Source: a virus
Virus record (IMG/VR): IMGVR_UViG_3300042731_011251
Coordinates: 1 to 40,999 of that record
Strand: one strand, 5' to 3'
DNA length: 40,999 bases
Part shown: positions 28,030 through 36,343 of the stretch, piece after piece
Position numbering within the stretch: position 1 is the first letter of the stretch
How the letters are laid out: each line of letters opens with the position of its first letter
Program-made: the position numbers and the translations under genes
Notes under the pieces: model-generated
Database searches by the model: none
What the model was told of the DNA's origin: nothing
The model's input: only the letters and a program-made list of their open reading frames with translations

Positions 28030-28287
28030 CGCCTCCGCAGGAGGCGCCGCCTCCGCGCCTTCTCGCTCAACCTCTAGCAAGGCCCGCAGGTGCGCGACTT
28101 CACTGTGCGCCTTGACGAGCTGCCGCTCCAGGCGCCGCGAGATCACCCGCTGCGCCAGGCTCAACGCCGCGATCACATCCCGCGCCGATTCATCACCGCT
28201 CAGGACGTTGACCGCAGGCATTCCCTGCTTATCCCACCGCACCGTCAAAATCAACGGCGCTTGCACTCCCTGTTTCTCCTCACTCAT
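28009..28287 (-). CDS. Hypothetical protein at the end of the late operon
   Basis: 92 residues behind GGGGAGGAGACGCTA. Beta strand start (PLILTVRWDKQGMPAVNVLS), then a long helix (LERQLVKAHSEVAHLRALLE). It converges with recombinase 2 and is separated from the tail-tip gene by a double hairpin. No family recognised. Confidence 0.6.
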   Translation of the reverse strand: MSEEKQGVQAPLILTVRWDKQGMPAVNVLSGDESARDVIAALSLAQRVISRRLERQLVKAHSEVAHLRALLEVEREGAEAAPPAEALEVGDG

Positions 28288-28311
28288 TAGCGTCTCCTCC
28301 CCTCAAAACTA

Positions 28312-28351
28312 GCAGAACCGCAGGTTCTGCTCAAGATGACCGAAGGTCATC
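28312..28351. repeat. Double-hairpin repeat (family B) at the tail-tip stop codon
   Basis: GCAGAACC-GCA-GGTTCTGC, TCAAG, GATGACC-GAA-GGTCATC. The second hairpin includes the last codons and TGA. Confidence 0.8.
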
Positions 28352-31300
28352 CGGCCAACGCCCGCTCAACCCGCTCTACCCGCGCCCCCAACTGCCGCAG
28401 CGTACCCACCAGCAGCATCGACAACTTCGTCGTATTCAGCATCGCGTGCCCCGGGTTCTCCCGGTCGAAATGCACGATCCCCGCATCCTCCAGCGCCGCG
28501 TGATTGTACCGCAGGAACTCCACGAACCCCGCCTTCACCGGGTCCTGCTGCGCCAGCATCGCCCGCTCCAGGTCCGTGACCAGGGCCAGGTCGTCGTAAT
28601 CGTCGAACGCCACCCACTCCACGTCCGCGTGCGCAGATCCTTCCGCGTCGAAAATAAATCGCGTGGTGCCATAGTTGCGAATACAGACGATATTCCCATC
28701 TGCGCCTATCGCTGTCGACCCGGTCCCCGACTTCACCGCCCCACCGAGCGTAACCACACCGACCGCACTCGTCGTCTTTGCAGTATCTGCGGCCTCGCCC
28801 AATTTTCCGGAGATATAAACTGCAAATCCTGCTACTCCATCAGGATCTTTAAGACCAACCAAAGCCAAGCCACCGCTAGAACCTTCGACCTTTCTCAAAT
28901 AACCGTACGTGTCGGTTTCTGCATCATCCGTCATCCCGTGCGCGACGTCACTGCTCTTCAGCGCCAGCGCCTCGTCGTCGTTGGCCCCCTGGTTGATCGT
29001 GAGGCCAATCGTCATCTCCGCATTCGCATCGTCCTCGATGAACACCTTAGTGCCCGAAGAGCCGCCGCCGTAGAAACGTGCGTAGTTTTCCGGCGCAGCG
29101 TCGTCTGCCACTAACTCCAGAACCACGTACTCATCGTCCGCGATAGCACTCACATACGAACTGGCAAGCTGCCCGGACGGCGCCGCCGATGACAACCCCA
29201 CCAGCCCGTCGTCTCCGGCAGGCGCGGTTGAATACACCCGGATCTCGTTGCTGCCGCTCCCGTTGCGGGCATCCACGCCGCCAACGTAGGACCCCGACAG
29301 TGTGAACCCGTACGCGTGGTCGTTCATAAAACTGGTCTGGATGACGATAAACACGCCATCCTCCGTCACCGTAAAGTCACCGCCCACCCCCACGAGCGCC
29401 CCATCACTCGTGCGAATTCCCGCCTGGAAATCGTCATCGTTGAACCCGCCGATGTACGACGCGTAGATCCGGAACCCCGTGAAATCCACGCCCACCGTCC
29501 CGGTGCCCACGCGGATCTCGCCCGCGGTCAGCGTACCCATATCCGCCGCGATCGCGCTCAACTGCGTCACGTCGATCTTGTCCGCCGTCACTGCATCTGC
29601 CGCCAGCTCGTCCGTATCGATCGCGCCCGCCGCGATCTCCGCTGCCGTGATCGTGTTGGCCGCGATGTGGTTGGCCGTGATCGCATTGGCCGCGATGTGA
29701 TCGCTCCCCACCTGATCCAGCTCCGCGCTCGTCTGCGTGGCCCACGTCCCGCTATTGTCGGACGTATCCACCGCCCGCACGCGATACCAGAACGTATCGT
29801 TCGCGGAGATCTCCGGATCCGTGAAGTCCTGATCGATGTAGTAATTCAGCCGCGCCAGCGCGATCGTCGCCCACGTCCCCGGCGAGCCGGTCACGTCAGG
29901 CGCCCGCTGGATCTCGTAATGCTTCAGGTCCGCCTCGCTGTTGGCCGTCCACGAAAGACCGATCAGCGTCCGGCTCCCGCCCGCGCTCAACCCTGTCACC
30001 TGCGCAGGTGCCGCCGTATCCCGCGCCGTCGTAAAACTGTAAGGCGTGCCGCCGCCGTAATCCCACGCGGACTGATTCCCCACCCAGTCTACCGCGCGCA
30101 CGCGCACGTAGTACGTCGTGTTGCCCAGCACCCCGTCGAACCGCTCCTCGCGATCTCCGCCCGCCGGATGGATCCGCGTCGCCAGCCGCGCGGAGAAGTC
30201 CGCCGCCGTCGCGATCTGCACCTCGTAATGATCCAGGTCCGCGTCACCCACCGCGCTCCACGTCAGCGTGAAGTAGACGATCTGGTGCCCGTCCGCGTCC
30301 AGATCGACCCCCGTCGTCACGTTCCCGGCCCCCAGCGCGTTCGGCGCCGCCGGGGCATCCGTATCGAAGACCGTGTCGACCACGGTCGTCAACTCCGTCT
30401 CCACCGTCGCCCATTGCAGCATCGACTGCCGCTTCGCGCGCGCCATATCCGCGAACCAGTCCCCCAGCGTCAGATAGTACCGCCGCCGGTCGCCCGTCTT
30501 ATCCACGCAGACCATCTTGATCTTGCGGATGTACAACGTCAGCGCCGAAATGCCCCAGATCTCGTTCGTCACCTCAATGGACATCCCCGCCGTCAGCCCC
30601 TCCCGCTCCACATACAGCTCGTACGTGCTGCGCGGCTGGTCGTAGCGCCCCAGGATCGCGTCACCCCTGTCCGTCACCCCCTGCGCCGTCGTGATGCGCT
30701 GGTCCCGGCTGACGGCCTCCCGGTCGCCGTAGGTCGCCACGCTGGCCGCATCCACCACCCAGCCCGCCACCTCTTTCCCCTGGACGTAGACACGGTTCGC
30801 CAGCTTCGACGCGCGCCCCTGCCGCCTGAACCCGCCATAGCCGAAGAGCGTCACCCCGTTGGGACTCGTGCTCAGGTTCCACGCCGCCGCATTACTCTCC
30901 GTGCTGAACCAGTGCAGATACTTGTCCGCGTCCACGTAGTAGCGCGCGCCCGTGCGCCGCGCCAGATCGTCCAGGCACTCCCGCAGCGTCATCGCCGTAA
31001 ACGTCACGGCTTCCATCGACGCATCCAGCGTGCTCACGTGCGTCGTTGCATCGATCCCCTCGTGACCGTGAACCAGATCCGCGACGATGTCGCTATCCGT
31101 TTCACCGGCATCGTAACTCTCGCTCGTCACCACCCCCTCATCCAGCAGCACATTATTATCCTGGCAGACCACCGACCAGTCCTTCGTCAACCCGTGCTGC
31201 CCCTCGTCGACGTCCGCCACCTCCCCCGCGAACAACGTCGTCGCCCCATCCACGATCGTGATCGCATCCTTCTCCTCGATATCGATCGTCCCGCTGTGAT

Positions 31301-31418
31301 CCCACGCCCGGAACCGGCACGTCGCAATCATCGAATCCGCCACCGTCTCAATCACGATGGACCCCACGTCCACATACGCCGTGATGTCCACACTATCGAC
31401 CGTAATCGTCATTGCCAT
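28347..31418 (-). CDS. Tail-tip / fibre protein with fibronectin type III domains
   Basis: 1023 residues. About 1-330 is a beta-rich tail hub-like region (MTLRECLDDLARRTGARYYV; LYIRKIKMVCVDKTGDRRRY). Two fibronectin type III domains follow at about 356-465 and 468-570. Next is an alanine/isoleucine repeat (ITANHIAANTITAAEIAAGA) like tail-fibre shafts, a C-terminal beta-rich receptor-binding part, and a helical end (about 975-1023). It lies downstream of the tape measure, as expected for host-contact proteins. Cell binding is probable, receptor unknown. Confidence 0.82.
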   Translation of the reverse strand: MAMTITVDSVDITAYVDVGSIVIETVADSMIATCRFRAWDHSGTIDIEEKDAITIVDGATTLFAGEVADVDEGQHGLTKDWSVVCQDNNVLLDEGVVTSESYDAGETDSDIVADLVHGHEGIDATTHVSTLDASMEAVTFTAMTLRECLDDLARRTGARYYVDADKYLHWFSTESNAAAWNLSTSPNGVTLFGYGGFRRQGRASKLANRVYVQGKEVAGWVVDAASVATYGDREAVSRDQRITTAQGVTDRGDAILGRYDQPRSTYELYVEREGLTAGMSIEVTNEIWGISALTLYIRKIKMVCVDKTGDRRRYYLTLGDWFADMARAKRQSMLQWATVETELTTVVDTVFDTDAPAAPNALGAGNVTTGVDLDADGHQIVYFTLTWSAVGDADLDHYEVQIATAADFSARLATRIHPAGGDREERFDGVLGNTTYYVRVRAVDWVGNQSAWDYGGGTPYSFTTARDTAAPAQVTGLSAGGSRTLIGLSWTANSEADLKHYEIQRAPDVTGSPGTWATIALARLNYYIDQDFTDPEISANDTFWYRVRAVDTSDNSGTWATQTSAELDQVGSDHIAANAITANHIAANTITAAEIAAGAIDTDELAADAVTADKIDVTQLSAIAADMGTLTAGEIRVGTGTVGVDFTGFRIYASYIGGFNDDDFQAGIRTSDGALVGVGGDFTVTEDGVFIVIQTSFMNDHAYGFTLSGSYVGGVDARNGSGSNEIRVYSTAPAGDDGLVGLSSAAPSGQLASSYVSAIADDEYVVLELVADDAAPENYARFYGGGSSGTKVFIEDDANAEMTIGLTINQGANDDEALALKSSDVAHGMTDDAETDTYGYLRKVEGSSGGLALVGLKDPDGVAGFAVYISGKLGEAADTAKTTSAVGVVTLGGAVKSGTGSTAIGADGNIVCIRNYGTTRFIFDAEGSAHADVEWVAFDDYDDLALVTDLERAMLAQQDPVKAGFVEFLRYNHAALEDAGIVHFDRENPGHAMLNTTKLSMLLVGTLRQLGARVERVERALAG

Positions 31419-31448
31419 TTATCAATCTCCCTCTCCCCCTGCTCCCCA

Positions 31449-31481
31449 TCCCCCCACACGTGGGGGGACCGAGGGGGGTAC
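31449..31481. repeat. Family A repeat
   Basis: CCCCCCACACGTGGGGGG plus ACCGAGGGGGGT, between the tail-tip gene start and a terminator. Confidence 0.8.
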
Positions 31482-31485
31482 AACG

Positions 31486-31516
31486 AAAACAGGCCCGCGC
31501 ATACACACGCGAGCCT
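31486..31516 (-). terminator. Terminator after the second RNA-led small gene
   Basis: Minus strand: stem AGGCTCGCG/CGCGGGCCT with one G-T-like mismatch, eight-base loop, then GTTTT. It closes the unit begun near 31963. Confidence 0.75.
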
Positions 31517-31536
31517 GCTTTTGGGTAAAGCCTTCT

Positions 31537-31779
31537 CTAAAGCACCAACGCCTCCGGCACACCGAACGCCACCAGCGCCTCGCGCGCATCCGGCGGCAAA
31601 TTCCACCGCTCGAACGCCAACGTCGCCAGCGCCTCGAACGCCGGGACCATCGACCCGAGCTGCCGGTCCGCGCGCTCGCTCGGCGGCGTAAACGCCCGCA
31701 GCGCCCGCGCCACCAACGCGCACTCCTGCCAATCCAACGACACCTTCACCACACCCGTACCAACCCCTACCACTTCCAT
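31537..31779 (-). CDS. Small protein B behind the structured leader RNA (paralogue of protein A)
   Basis: 80 residues starting at the ATG after GAAGGGG and GTCGACAAG. Shares with the 9620-9865 protein the blocks LDWQECALVARALRAFTP, RQLGSMVPAFEALA and NLPPD; roughly half the residues agree. No signal peptide or membrane helix, no cysteine cluster apart from one conserved Cys in QECAL, no family recognised. It interrupts the tail operon between tape measure and tail tip but has its own promoter, leader RNA and terminator, so it is transcribed separately. Confidence 0.8.
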   Translation of the reverse strand: MEVVGVGTGVVKVSLDWQECALVARALRAFTPPSERADRQLGSMVPAFEALATLAFERWNLPPDAREALVAFGVPEALVL

Positions 31780-31963
31780 CTTGTCGACCCCTTCCTGGCG
31801 CTAAAACGCACAGTCCCCCAGCGGGCGCGCTTTCTTCCTCCGGGGTCGACAAACCTAAGAGAATTACGGCAGACCGCTGGGGGACTCTACCCACAACGCC
31901 AATGTTTGTGAAAGAACGCAAAAAAGCGCCCTGCCTTATTTCTCTGTTTCGGTTTGTCGACCT
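31780..31963 (-). ncRNA. Structured leader RNA, copy 2 (candidate cis-regulatory switch)
   Basis: Starts near 31963. Helix 1: GGTCGACAAACC (31962-31951) with 31844-31855, extended by AGAGAA/TTCTCT and GGCAG/CTGCC. Pseudoknot: AGTCCCCCAGCG (31886-31875) with CGCTGGGGGACT (31823-31812), 12 bp. A further pairing GGCGCT/AGCGCC links the loop to the region just before the ribosome-binding site. The third strand GGGGTCGACAA (31781-31791) contains the ribosome-binding site and can pair for 11 bp with the helix 1 middle strand. TTTCACAA and GGCGTTGTGG are kept unchanged from copy 1. Confidence 0.8.
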
Positions 31964-31969
31964 ACATCT

Positions 31970-31989
31970 ATTGTACCACACCTTGTCAA
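31970..31989 (-). promoter_or_regulatory. Promoter-like sequence of leader RNA copy 2
   Basis: Minus strand TTGACA, 8 bases, TACAAT, with an extended TG. Same geometry as at 10048-10067. Confidence 0.6.
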
Positions 31990-32010
31990 CCCTTGCTATC
32001 CCCGCCGCTC

Positions 32011-32045
32011 CCCATCCCCCCACACGTGGGGGGACCGAGGGGGGT
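32011..32045. repeat. Family A repeat abutting the tape-measure stop codon
   Basis: CCCCCCACACGTGGGGGG plus ACCGAGGGGGGT. Confidence 0.8.
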
Positions 32046-33952
32046 TACTGAATCTCCCACGTCCGCGCCCCGTGCAACTCAAACATCTCCTGCTGCTTGC
32101 GGCTGATAAACTCGATATCCTCATACGAGCGCACACTATCCCGCTCGAAGTGATTGTGGATAATCACCGTCATCCCGCCCGCGCCGCCGCCCAGTCGCAT
32201 CCCGCCAGCGCCCACACCCGGCCCCCACACCGCGTACCGGTGACCCGCGCCCGTCTGCCCCGTCAGCATCCCCAGCGCCTCCTGCATCGAGTGCAGCGCC
32301 ATCCACGAGGTATCGTCCAGCCCCAGGCTGAACCCCTGCATCGCGTAGGCCCCCATCTCCGCGAACACCTTCGACGGCGACTTGATCCCCAGCAACGCCT
32401 TCGCCGCCGCGATCGCGTCCGCCACCACACCCTTCGCCGCATCCACCACACCGGCTGCCGCGCTCATAATCCCCGCCTTCAGCCCGTTGATTAACTGCGC
32501 ACCCGCAGACCGCAGGCTGAACCCGCTGATCGCGCTCTTGACGTTCCCTAAGAACGTCCGCACGTCGCCCACAATCGCGTCCGCCTTCGCCTTGATCGTC
32601 CCCTTAATCTGCTCCCATTGCGTCGCCGCGATCTGCTTCGCCATCTGCCAGTTACTCGACCACGTACCCTTAAACGTCTCCAGATTCGTCCCGATCGCGT
32701 TGAGCACGCCCTCCATAAACTGCGTCACAATCGTCTGGATTGCCTGCCATATCGTCGCCACCAAATCCTTTACCGTCGTCCAGTACCCTTCCCAATCGCC
32801 CGTGATCACCTGCATCGTCGCCGTGATAGCCGATAAAATCCACGTCATCGCCGTGCTGACCACCGTCTTGATGATCGCCCACACATTATCCAGCGTGGGC
32901 GCCACGTGATTCTGGAAGAAATCCGCCAGCGCCTGCCCCGTGGCAATAATCAGCGGCAAATTCGCCTGGAACCACGCCACCGCCTGCCCTGTAAGTTGCA
33001 GAATAAAGCCCCACACCTCCGAGAAGATCGGCTGCATCAGGGCCAGCGCCGCGCCCACCTTCGCGGACATCCCTTCGACGTTCGTCTCCACGGACATAAA
33101 CCACGCGACCGCTTCCTTGATCACCGGAATCAGCGAGACAAACCACTGCACCAGCATCGGCCCGTATTGCATCGCCAGCTCCCCCAGGGGCACCAGCAAC
33201 TCCATCAGCACCGGGATCAAGGCCACACCCACCTCGTCCTTCACATTCTGGAACATCGTCCGCAGTTGCGCCATCTTCGTCGCCGCGTTCTCCGTCACGT
33301 CTGGCAGGCCCGCCGTATTCTGCTCCAGCTTCTCCAGCACCACCGACATCATCCCGGCCTGGATCTGCGCCTTGCTCAGCGCATCCGCCTCCAGCCCGTA
33401 CATCTCCGCAGCCCGCGCCGTAGCACTTGCCAGATCGACTTGAATCCCCAGGTTGTCGAGGATCATCGGACTCAGCCGCCCCACACCCGTCGTCAGACTA
33501 TCGAGCAAGTACCCCATATCCTTGCCTGTGGACGCGCTCACCTTACTCAGATACTGCATCGCGTCCGGGAGATCGTCCGCGAAACTCTTCCCTACCAACT
33601 GCACGGCGCTGTTGTACTGTAGCATCAGATTCGCGTCGCTCACCATCCCTTGCGCACCAGCGCGTAGCATATTCAGCGTCGCATCCGCATCCGTCGCCAC
33701 CGACCGGAACGCCGCGCCGATCCCCTCGATCGGCGCGGCTTGCTGCACCATTCCCAGCAGCGCGCCACCGGCCTGCACCGCGCCCTTAGCCAGCCCCACC
33801 ACCGCCTTGCCAGCCAGCATTACGCCGCCGGTGGCCAACCCCGCCACCGCGCCCTGCAGCACGCCAAAACTCTTCGACGCCTGCCCGACCGTCCTCGACG
33901 CCTCGTCCCGCGCCCGGAGAATAATCTCCAACGCCGCCTTACTCGTGAACAT
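32045..33952 (-). CDS. Tape-measure protein
   Basis: 635 residues from MFTSKAALEIILRARDEASR, behind TGGAGGTGTGT. Long helical and hydrophobic regions (about 225-290 with LLVPLGELAMQYGPMLVQWF), Trp-rich repeats, and the C-terminal IKSPSKVFAEMGAYAMQGFSLGL block seen in many tail tape-measure proteins. It sets tail length and may help DNA pass the host envelope. Short for a tape measure, which suggests a tail near 95 nm if one residue spans about 0.15 nm. It follows the frameshifted chaperone gene. Confidence 0.9.
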   Translation of the reverse strand: MFTSKAALEIILRARDEASRTVGQASKSFGVLQGAVAGLATGGVMLAGKAVVGLAKGAVQAGGALLGMVQQAAPIEGIGAAFRSVATDADATLNMLRAGAQGMVSDANLMLQYNSAVQLVGKSFADDLPDAMQYLSKVSASTGKDMGYLLDSLTTGVGRLSPMILDNLGIQVDLASATARAAEMYGLEADALSKAQIQAGMMSVVLEKLEQNTAGLPDVTENAATKMAQLRTMFQNVKDEVGVALIPVLMELLVPLGELAMQYGPMLVQWFVSLIPVIKEAVAWFMSVETNVEGMSAKVGAALALMQPIFSEVWGFILQLTGQAVAWFQANLPLIIATGQALADFFQNHVAPTLDNVWAIIKTVVSTAMTWILSAITATMQVITGDWEGYWTTVKDLVATIWQAIQTIVTQFMEGVLNAIGTNLETFKGTWSSNWQMAKQIAATQWEQIKGTIKAKADAIVGDVRTFLGNVKSAISGFSLRSAGAQLINGLKAGIMSAAAGVVDAAKGVVADAIAAAKALLGIKSPSKVFAEMGAYAMQGFSLGLDDTSWMALHSMQEALGMLTGQTGAGHRYAVWGPGVGAGGMRLGGGAGGMTVIIHNHFERDSVRSYEDIEFISRKQQEMFELHGARTWEIQ

Positions 33953-33968
33953 ACACACCTCCAATTAT

Positions 33969-34021
33969 GCAGAATGGGAATCCAGCGGATTCCCATTCTG
34001 CCAAGATGTCCGCAGGACATC
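33969..34021. repeat. Double-hairpin repeat (family B)
   Basis: GCAGAATGGGAATCC-AGC-GGATTCCCATTCTGC (15-bp perfect stem), CAA, GATGTCC-GCA-GGACATC. It lies in the leader of the tape-measure gene. Confidence 0.85.
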
Positions 34022-34040
34022 CACGCGCGCCCCCCTCTCA

Positions 34041-34077
34041 GTCTCCCCCCACGCCAGTGGGGGGACTAAGGGGGGTC
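34041..34077. repeat. Family A repeat
   Basis: CCCCCCACGCCAGTGGGGGG plus ACTAAGGGGGGT, after the tail chaperone genes. Confidence 0.8.
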
Positions 34078-34099
34078 TGAAATCAATTCTAAGAAAAAA

Positions 34100-34315
34100 C
34101 TATCGCCGTTTCCCCGCCCTTTCCGCCGCTTCCGCACGCTCCTTCGTGATCAGGGCGCGCTTATTGATCAAAATCCGCATCTTTTCCACCTCATCCGGCG
34201 GCGTCTCCATCAACTGCTGCCAACTCCACCCCGTCTCCAGCATCAGCACCGTATCCGTCAGTTCACCCGGCAGCGGACTCCCCATCCGGATCGCCGTCTC
34301 GATCGCCGCCTCGAA
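34100..34315 (-). CDS. Tail assembly chaperone, frameshift extension (gpT-like part)
   Basis: 72 codons in the frame shifted by one base relative to the gpG-like gene, beginning at TTC (34315-34313), starting FEAAIETAIRMGSPLPGELT and ending ERAEAAERAGKRR. No good start codon with a ribosome-binding site is found in this frame. Read through a +1 shift at TTT-CGA it gives a fusion of about 193 residues. The order (chaperone G, GT extension, tape measure) is universal in long-tailed phages, which supports the call. Confidence 0.72.
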   Translation of the reverse strand, partial: FEAAIETAIRMGSPLPGELTDTVLMLETGWSWQQLMETPPDEVEKMRILINKRALITKERAEAAERAGKRR

Positions 34316-34682
34316 ACGTCTCCTGCTCGTCCTCCGTCCGCTTCGTGCCCGGATTGAAGCCGTTGATCGCCTCGAGGATAAAATCCGCATCCTCCTCCGT
34401 CAGCCGCTCGATCCAGTACCGGCTCACCGGGCACTTCTTCTTCGGATTCTCAGGATGCGTGAACGTCCACGAGTGGATACCCACCTGCAGCAGCACCAGA
34501 TTCGCCGCCCCCAACTCCGCCTCCCTGAACTCCCCATCGCTCCCGGCCTTGAGCTTCACCGCCTGCTTCGCGATCTTCTGCCGGTCCCCATACGTCAACT
34601 TCTTGATCGTGACCGTCTCGTCCTCGCCCCACCACGCCGCGCGGATCGTCTTCACATCCGTATCACTCACAAACCTCGACAT
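34263..34682 (-). CDS. Tail assembly chaperone (gpG-like)
   Basis: 139 residues behind GAGAGGAGGAGAGCG. Features: VTIKKLTYGDRQKIAKQAV, an acidic stretch, and ERLTEEDADFILEAINGFNPG before the frameshift site. Lies between the tail tube and tape-measure genes. It guides tail tube assembly on the tape measure. The unshifted product ends in a Gly/Asp-rich tail (FRGGDRDGDPDGESAAG). Confidence 0.78.
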   Translation of the reverse strand: MSRFVSDTDVKTIRAAWWGEDETVTIKKLTYGDRQKIAKQAVKLKAGSDGEFREAELGAANLVLLQVGIHSWTFTHPENPKKKCPVSRYWIERLTEEDADFILEAINGFNPGTKRTEDEQETFRGGDRDGDPDGESAAG

Positions 34683-34725
34683 CGCTCTCCTCCTCTCTCT
34701 TAACTCGCAACACTCCCCGTTCCCA

Positions 34726-34760
34726 ATCTCCCCCCACGCGTGGGGGGATTAAGGGGGGTC
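34726..34760. repeat. Family A repeat abutting the tail tube stop codon
   Basis: CCCCCCACGCGTGGGGGG plus ATTAAGGGGGGT. Confidence 0.8.
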
Positions 34761-35790
34761 ACGGGTACGCATCCAGCGCCGTCTTCACCGCCGCCTCGAA
34801 CATCGCCGATCCCGTACTATCGTACACCCCCTCCGCCTTCGCCTCGATGGTGGTCCGCCCGTTCTCGTCGCCCCACCGCGGCCACTCGAAATACCGGCAC
34901 GCCGTATCCAGATGCAGGTACGGCGGATTGCTCTCGCCGCCGTCCAACTCCGTCGTCCCCAGAATCTCCCAGCGGATGAACCGCGTGGTACGGTTCTCCC
35001 ACGCCGTCTCCTCCGTCAGCGCATCGCTGTTGCGCTTCAACACCAGCGTGATCTCCGGCGCCTTGCGGTCCTCATCCAGACTCGTGAAGTACAGATTCCC
35101 GTCCGGGCCGTAGCTGGCCGTGAACATCGTATCCAGCGCCCACGTAATGCCCTTCACCATCCCCGTCACCTGCGTGGTGCCCAGGTTGGCCCACGAGGTA
35201 TCGATGTACACCTTGCTCAGATTGAACGGCGCCTTCTGCACGCTCTGCGCCGTCAACGCCGCCGTGAACGTGATCCCGCTCGTCACCTGCCGCCCCGTGA
35301 TCTCCACGCTCACCTTCACCACCTCGTTGGGCGCGCCGCTGATCTCGATCCGCGTCCCAAACGCGAATTCCACCTCGTACGCACGGCTGGCGTCCCCGCA
35401 CTCGATCGTGAACGTATCGATCCCGTCCGTCTGGTCCGGCGTATTCCCGTCCGCCGTCAGCGCAGGCGTGAACGTCCACAGATACGCGTTCGGCTCGTAC
35501 ATCGCATCCGGCTGCGTCGGCGTGATATTGCCGCAGATCGACATCGCCAGCGCCCAGCAGATGTGCCGGAAATTGAGATCGAACGCCCACGTCAGGTGCG
35601 CCTCCCGCCCGGCGATCACATCGTCCGCCATATTCGCCGCCAGGTTGTTGCGATCCTCCTCCGGCCGGTGGATCGTCACCCCGTCATCGTACAAAATCGT
35701 CCCCGGCAGCACCTCCACCGCCGCTTCCGCCGTCCCCGGCGTCCCCTCCACATTACTGATCTGTGCTCGCCTAAACGCCTTCAAACTCAT
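34759..35790 (-). CDS. Tail tube (major tail) protein
   Basis: 343 residues behind AAGGAGGATGAGGG. Almost all beta structure, with a typical tube-protein opening (AQISNVEGTPGTAEAAVEVL) and mid-section (YEVEFAFGTRIEISGAPNEVV, VKVSVEITGRQV) followed by a further beta domain. Position before the chaperone pair and after the connector genes fits the major tail protein of siphoviruses. Longer than usual, so the C-terminal part may be an extra surface domain. Confidence 0.82.
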   Translation of the reverse strand: MSLKAFRRAQISNVEGTPGTAEAAVEVLPGTILYDDGVTIHRPEEDRNNLAANMADDVIAGREAHLTWAFDLNFRHICWALAMSICGNITPTQPDAMYEPNAYLWTFTPALTADGNTPDQTDGIDTFTIECGDASRAYEVEFAFGTRIEISGAPNEVVKVSVEITGRQVTSGITFTAALTAQSVQKAPFNLSKVYIDTSWANLGTTQVTGMVKGITWALDTMFTASYGPDGNLYFTSLDEDRKAPEITLVLKRNSDALTEETAWENRTTRFIRWEILGTTELDGGESNPPYLHLDTACRYFEWPRWGDENGRTTIEAKAEGVYDSTGSAMFEAAVKTALDAYP

Positions 35791-35814
35791 CCCTCATCCT
35801 CCTTCCATTCTCCA

Positions 35815-35849
35815 ATCTCCCCCCACGAGTGGGGGGACCAAGGGGGGTC
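35815..35849. repeat. Family A repeat abutting a stop codon
   Basis: CCCCCCACGAGTGGGGGG plus ACCAAGGGGGGT. Confidence 0.8.
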
Positions 35850-36298
35850 TACGTGAATTCCCCCTCCCCCGCCACCGAATAATCCTCCACCGTCGTCACC
35901 GCAATCCTGAACCCCACGTGCGTCGGCTTCGCGTTCATCCCCGAACCCTCGGGAAACAACCACTGCGGCTCGCTCGACTCCACACCCTCCACCGTCACCC
36001 CGCTCTCCCCGTCCAACGTCGGGTACGCGTCCAGCCTCTCGATCACCGCGTCACGGTCCGCTACAATGTCACTCACATCGTCACCCGAGAACTGACGCCA
36101 CAGGTGCAGATAGTGCCCCCACGTCCGCTCCGTCTGCGCCCAGTCGCCCGCCCGCCGGTCGCGCAACGCGCCCGGCATAATCACACACCGCGCCCCCACC
36201 AAACGCCGGAAATCCCCCAGCGTCACATTCGCATCCGTGTACCGGTCCAACCCCCGAATCAACGTCTGCAGCGCCGCCTGAATCGTCGCATCACTCAT
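35849..36298 (-). CDS. Tail terminator / minor tail-like protein
   Basis: 149 residues from MSDATIQAALQTLI, behind GGAGATGGT. Mixed alpha/beta with FRRLVGARCVIMPGALRD and a C-terminal strand region (THVGFRIAVTTVEDYSV). By order (connector, this gene, tail tube) it matches the tail terminator or head-tail joining protein. No clear sequence motif. Confidence 0.6.
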   Translation of the reverse strand: MSDATIQAALQTLIRGLDRYTDANVTLGDFRRLVGARCVIMPGALRDRRAGDWAQTERTWGHYLHLWRQFSGDDVSDIVADRDAVIERLDAYPTLDGESGVTVEGVESSEPQWLFPEGSGMNAKPTHVGFRIAVTTVEDYSVAGEGEFT

Positions 36299-36308
36299 AC
36301 CATCTCCA

Positions 36309-36343
36309 GTCTCCCCCCACACGTGGGGGGACTAAGGGGGGTC
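36309..36343. repeat. Family A repeat abutting a stop codon
   Basis: CCCCCCACACGTGGGGGG plus ACTAAGGGGGGT. Its G run is also part of the ribosome-binding region of the next gene. Confidence 0.8.

Noticed and set aside
29316-31691. Plus-strand open frame of 791 codons opposite the tail-tip gene
   Set aside because: Low-complexity His/Arg/Pro composition with no start signal. Shadow of the fibronectin-domain gene.
31537-31779. Small protein B as a tail component
   Set aside because: It lies in the tail operon but has its own promoter-like sequence, leader and terminator, and a paralogue far from tail genes.
2811-36343. CRISPR array
   Set aside because: Repeats are palindromic, scattered and often inside genes, without regular spacers or cas genes.
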